Shown here: piece by piece, positions 61,295 to 64,000 of the stretch
Layout: each line of letters opens with the position of its first letter
How positions within the stretch are numbered: position 1 is the first letter of the stretch
DNA from: Saccharibacillus brassicae
GTDB lineage: Bacteria; Bacillota; Bacilli; Paenibacillales; Paenibacillaceae
Reading direction: 5' to 3'
Assembly (NCBI RefSeq): GCF_006542275.1
Contig: NZ_CP041217.1
Location: 310,001-374,000 of the forward strand
Length of the DNA stretch: 64,000 nucleotides
Program-made: the position numbers and the translations under genes
Notes under the pieces: generated by a model
Database searches by the model: none
What the model saw: only the letters and a program-made list of their open reading frames with translations
What the model was told of the DNA's origin: nothing

Positions 61295-64000
61295 TTAAAA
61301 CAGATTCAACGGCCTCGGTTCGCCCAAATAGGCTATCGTCTCCGGATTGAGATCCCGAAAATATGCCTGATTCATGCTCTGCTGCTGATCCACAATCTGT
61401 TTACTTGAATCTCCTGCCGCGCCGCGCAGCCTACAGCTGTACAAAATCGGGAAATAATCGTGCAGAAATTTTCCTTCCGCATGCGCGGTCAAGGCAATGA
61501 TTTGAAAACCCAATTGTTCGGCAATATAGAAAACGGGACTTAGTACATGTTCGCTGGAAGCTTTGCCGAACGGATTGTCGAGGATCACGGATCGGTGTCT
61601 CGGCATATCCCCCTGGATCGGCTGTCGCTTCTCGGCCACGTAGTTAAGCAGCCCCAGAAAAAGCGCCATGTTTTTGCTCCAACGTTCACCGCCGGACCAA
61701 GAGTTCGACGTTTCCCAGCTGTATGCCGCCGACGTTACCCGGTTGTCGTTGCTCACTTTTCGGCATTGAATACGGATCGCGTTTTCGCCCAGTACTTTGA
61801 ACAGCAGTTGCTTGGAATCCAGCCACTTTTCAAGGTCTTTGCGTACAATCGTGTCTTGCGATTCCCCATGGTCATCTATATACCTCGATCCGTCTAGTTG
61901 ACGGCTGATCCAGTCAATATGATTCTGGATTTTCTCACGAGCGATTTTCTCTTCCCACTGCGGAATTCGGAAAGAATAGATCTCCTTTGTTCCTTCGCTC
62001 GTTTTGACTCTCGTCTTTTTCGGAATTTCGCCGAGCTCTTGAGCCAGCTGCTTCAAATGATTGTGAATACGCGTGATATAATGCTGCAACTTTTTATCTT
62101 CGGCCTGCATATAGGTTTCGGCAACTTGGTTGGCTCGCAGCAAATTTTGTTTAAGCAGACGTTTGAATTCTTGCAGTTCGGCGTATTCTTGAGTTTCGGA
62201 GACTCCGTTTTTGGCCATCTGGCTTTGCTTGAGATCTGCAACCTGTTTATCGCAAAAATCGATGAAACGCTTTTTACTTGCGTCAGCTTTGCGTTTTTCT
62301 TCGTCGACTTTGCGCCTTTGTTCTTCAAGCCTATGCACAGTAGCTTTGCTGTGTTCAAGCATATCGTACAACCAGTCGTTTTGTTCGGACAACGATAGTT
62401 CGGTAGACTCTGTTTTTAGTGCTGGATTTTCGAGGTCGTGCACTCGAAGCTGCAGCAGCCATACTTCGCGGGATTTGGAAATACCGGCATGCTGTTTTCG
62501 CGCTGCTGTTATGAGCTCGTTCAGACGATTTTCTTCTTGCTCCAAACGTCGCTCCTCCTCAAATGCCCGTTCTTCTACGCGGCTTAATGGTTCAAGGAAA
62601 ACAATCGCATCTTTACCACCGAACTGCTCTTTGTATCGTTCTTGCTCTGATTTCAAAATTCCAGCCTGCTGCTGATAATATTTATTTCTCCGATCTTTTT
62701 CCAATGCAAGTAAGTCACTTTTTTCTTTGCTTGTCTGAATCCTGCTCCACAGCTCTTCTACCTGCTCTTCTGCCCGCGAAGAAAGTTCAAGTATTTGATC
62801 GAGCGAAGAATACTGTTGAAGCATACGATTCATCAGTTTGTCCGCTTGCTCTTTGGCCGTCCGGTAACGTCCAATTTCCCGTTCTAGTCCAACGCGATCG
62901 GTCGCAACCTTGTTACGCTGCCGTTCAAGATCCCTTCGGACTTCTTGAAGCATAGGCAGCGTAAATTCGTTTTCCAAAGGAAATTCTGATGCGACCGCTG
63001 TATAAAGCTCTTGCTGCCGCCAATATTTAAGCTCTACAGACAATTCCTTCAGATGACCTTCCTTCTTTTTTTGCTCTTCTATACGCTCAGATACGATATT
63101 CTGTGCATCCTGCAAAGCTTGTTCCTGATGCTTGAGCTTGACGAACAAATCTCGGCGATTCCGATCCAATTCGGCTATTTTTCGTTCAAGTGCAAGATAG
63201 CGATTTCCTAGATCCATTTTCCTCTCAAGATCAATAATCTGCTGTCTGGAAAGCTCCTGTTTTTGCTGAAGCTCTTTCTGCTCCTGTTCAGTGCGAATTT
63301 CGTCCACCGCTTGAACATCAAGACGTTTTTCCAGAGTGTTTTCTCGGGCTGCAACTTCGTTTCGACGTAGCTCCGAGGCATGGCGCTCTTCGTTTGGATA
63401 ACGTTTCAACAGCTCGTCAAGTTGACGCTCCCCGCCTTGCCACTCCTGAAGTTCCCGTTCTTTAGCCATTCGCACACGTTCTGCGTGTCCTGCACGCTCT
63501 GCCGCCCCGCTTTTCCAAGCTTCGAAGACAGCCCGATCTTCAAACGAACGCCACAACAAGGGTTCAACCCAGTTGCCGTCATTCAAATCAGAAGCTTCAT
63601 TTCGAATATCTCGGGCTTCGTCCACACTCAGCACTCGAACCGGAAACTGAAGGCGATCCGCGACCTCAACGATTTTGCTCTTCAGCTTTTCCTTTTCATG
63701 AGTCGTCGTAATCAGGGTTAACGCCCAAATTTTTTCACCAAGATCGGATTCTTCATGCTGCTGTGCATACTCGACGCCGGACTGCAGCAGCGAAAACTGA
63801 CCGCTCCATCTGCGCAGCAGCTCGAAAGCGTAAGGATCGGCGAAAAAAGTTTCCTGCTCGCCGTAATCGTCCACATGACGCCGAGCCAGTCGTTCCTGAC
63901 GATACAAATCGTCTTTTTGCGCTGCTTTGGATTCAATCTCCCGCATCATTCGCTGGCGAATCGATTCCTCTTTTTCCGGAATAGAGACCAATCTGGCCCA
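61295..64000 (-). CDS. SMC-like ATPase, C-terminal 901 residues, cut by window edge
   Basis: The frame is open to the window edge. Most of it is charged coiled coil; the last 135 residues are the C-terminal half of an ABC-type head: signature SWSGGERWSKNMALFLGLLN, Walker B RSVILDNPFG, H-loop ALTAHAEG. The N-terminal half with Walker A must lie beyond 64000. This is the SMC/Rad50/MukB build, in which head halves meet after a long hairpin. SMC-like ATPases occur in plasmid-defence (Wadjet) and other immune systems and in chromosome maintenance; which applies is not known. AT-rich sequence and isolation suggest acquisition. No TOPRIM nuclease gene follows, unlike Wadjet. Confidence 0.8.
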   Translation of the reverse strand, partial: WARLVSIPEKEESIRQRMMREIESKAAQKDDLYRQERLARRHVDDYGEQETFFADPYAFELLRRWSGQFSLLQSGVEYAQQHEESDLGEKIWALTLITTTHEKEKLKSKIVEVADRLQFPVRVLSVDEARDIRNEASDLNDGNWVEPLLWRSFEDRAVFEAWKSGAAERAGHAERVRMAKERELQEWQGGERQLDELLKRYPNEERHASELRRNEVAARENTLEKRLDVQAVDEIRTEQEQKELQQKQELSRQQIIDLERKMDLGNRYLALERKIAELDRNRRDLFVKLKHQEQALQDAQNIVSERIEEQKKKEGHLKELSVELKYWRQQELYTAVASEFPLENEFTLPMLQEVRRDLERQRNKVATDRVGLEREIGRYRTAKEQADKLMNRMLQQYSSLDQILELSSRAEEQVEELWSRIQTSKEKSDLLALEKDRRNKYYQQQAGILKSEQERYKEQFGGKDAIVFLEPLSRVEERAFEEERRLEQEENRLNELITAARKQHAGISKSREVWLLQLRVHDLENPALKTESTELSLSEQNDWLYDMLEHSKATVHRLEEQRRKVDEEKRKADASKKRFIDFCDKQVADLKQSQMAKNGVSETQEYAELQEFKRLLKQNLLRANQVAETYMQAEDKKLQHYITRIHNHLKQLAQELGEIPKKTRVKTSEGTKEIYSFRIPQWEEKIAREKIQNHIDWISRQLDGSRYIDDHGESQDTIVRKDLEKWLDSKQLLFKVLGENAIRIQCRKVSNDNRVTSAAYSWETSNSWSGGERWSKNMALFLGLLNYVAEKRQPIQGDMPRHRSVILDNPFGKASSEHVLSPVFYIAEQLGFQIIALTAHAEGKFLHDYFPILYSCRLRGAAGDSSKQIVDQQQSMNQAYFRDLNPETIAYLGEPRPLNLF

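Noticed and set aside
61295-64000. Assignment as Wadjet JetC
   Set aside because: No jetD-like gene follows, the Walker A half is outside the window, and the head sequence is not close to the MukB-like pattern.

Overview
The window looks like chromosome from a GC-rich, low-passage-of-mobile-DNA member of the Paenibacillaceae (Paenibacillus or Saccharibacillus type). Reasons seen in the sequence: strong AGGAGG ribosome binding sites often paired with TTG starts, an Fnr with its cysteine cluster at the C terminus (Bacillus type), a chorismate mutase/DAHP synthase fusion, a T-box leader on thrS, a fused MsrAB, ECF-type transporters, and 'copper amine oxidase-like' N-terminal stalk domains on secreted proteins. 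No rRNA, tRNA, insertion sequence, phage gene or CRISPR array was found. The far right end (about 59.0-64.0 kb) is visibly more AT-rich than the rest and reads like an accessory segment.

Layout. 1-4.4 kb: anaerobic fermentation block, pflB (cut by the window edge), adhE and the regulator fnr, with Fnr boxes upstream of all three. 4.4-6.4 kb: a secreted DUF4430-like protein, an HxlR regulator and a uracil-DNA glycosylase lacking the usual iron-sulfur cysteines. 6.6-14.1 kb: a five-gene minus-strand operon (two Gfo/Idh/MocA dehydrogenases, two sugar isomerase-like TIM barrels, ThuA) divergent from an AraC regulator, probably for oxidised (keto) sugars or glycosides, followed by a third dehydrogenase gene broken by an in-frame stop. 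14.3-27.9 kb: redox and housekeeping genes (msrAB, FMN reductase, YitT, Crp-like and WYL regulators, SDR, serine hydrolase, luciferase-like monooxygenase, aspA, ald-osmC, aroA). 27.9-29.3 kb: a serpin whose stop codon is missing, so its frame runs antisense through aroA. 29.5-36.6 kb: a five-PAS hybrid histidine kinase, a long coiled-coil DUF2325 protein and a lone AAA ATPase. 36.7-44.3 kb: a six-gene operon (AraC regulator, S component, two exporter-fold ABC proteins, EcfT, double ATPase) behind a near-perfect Fur box, probably siderophore or metal uptake. 44.4-50.3 kb: MFS transporter, amidohydrolase, a secreted beta-propeller protein and two different tandem-repeat tracts. 50.4-54.9 kb: a coiled-coil protein and thrS with its T-box; this ThrRS has lost editing-site residues.

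55.1-60.6 kb is the most interesting part: a helix-turn-helix/TPR receptor of the RNPP (AimR/Rap/PlcR-like) kind overlaps, stop-to-start, a 54-residue secreted pro-peptide gene, and three paralogous secreted helical proteins follow in the same direction. This reads as a peptide quorum-sensing cassette with a candidate output. 61.0-64.0 kb holds a 56-residue basic protein and the C-terminal 901 residues of an SMC-like ATPase that continues beyond the window.
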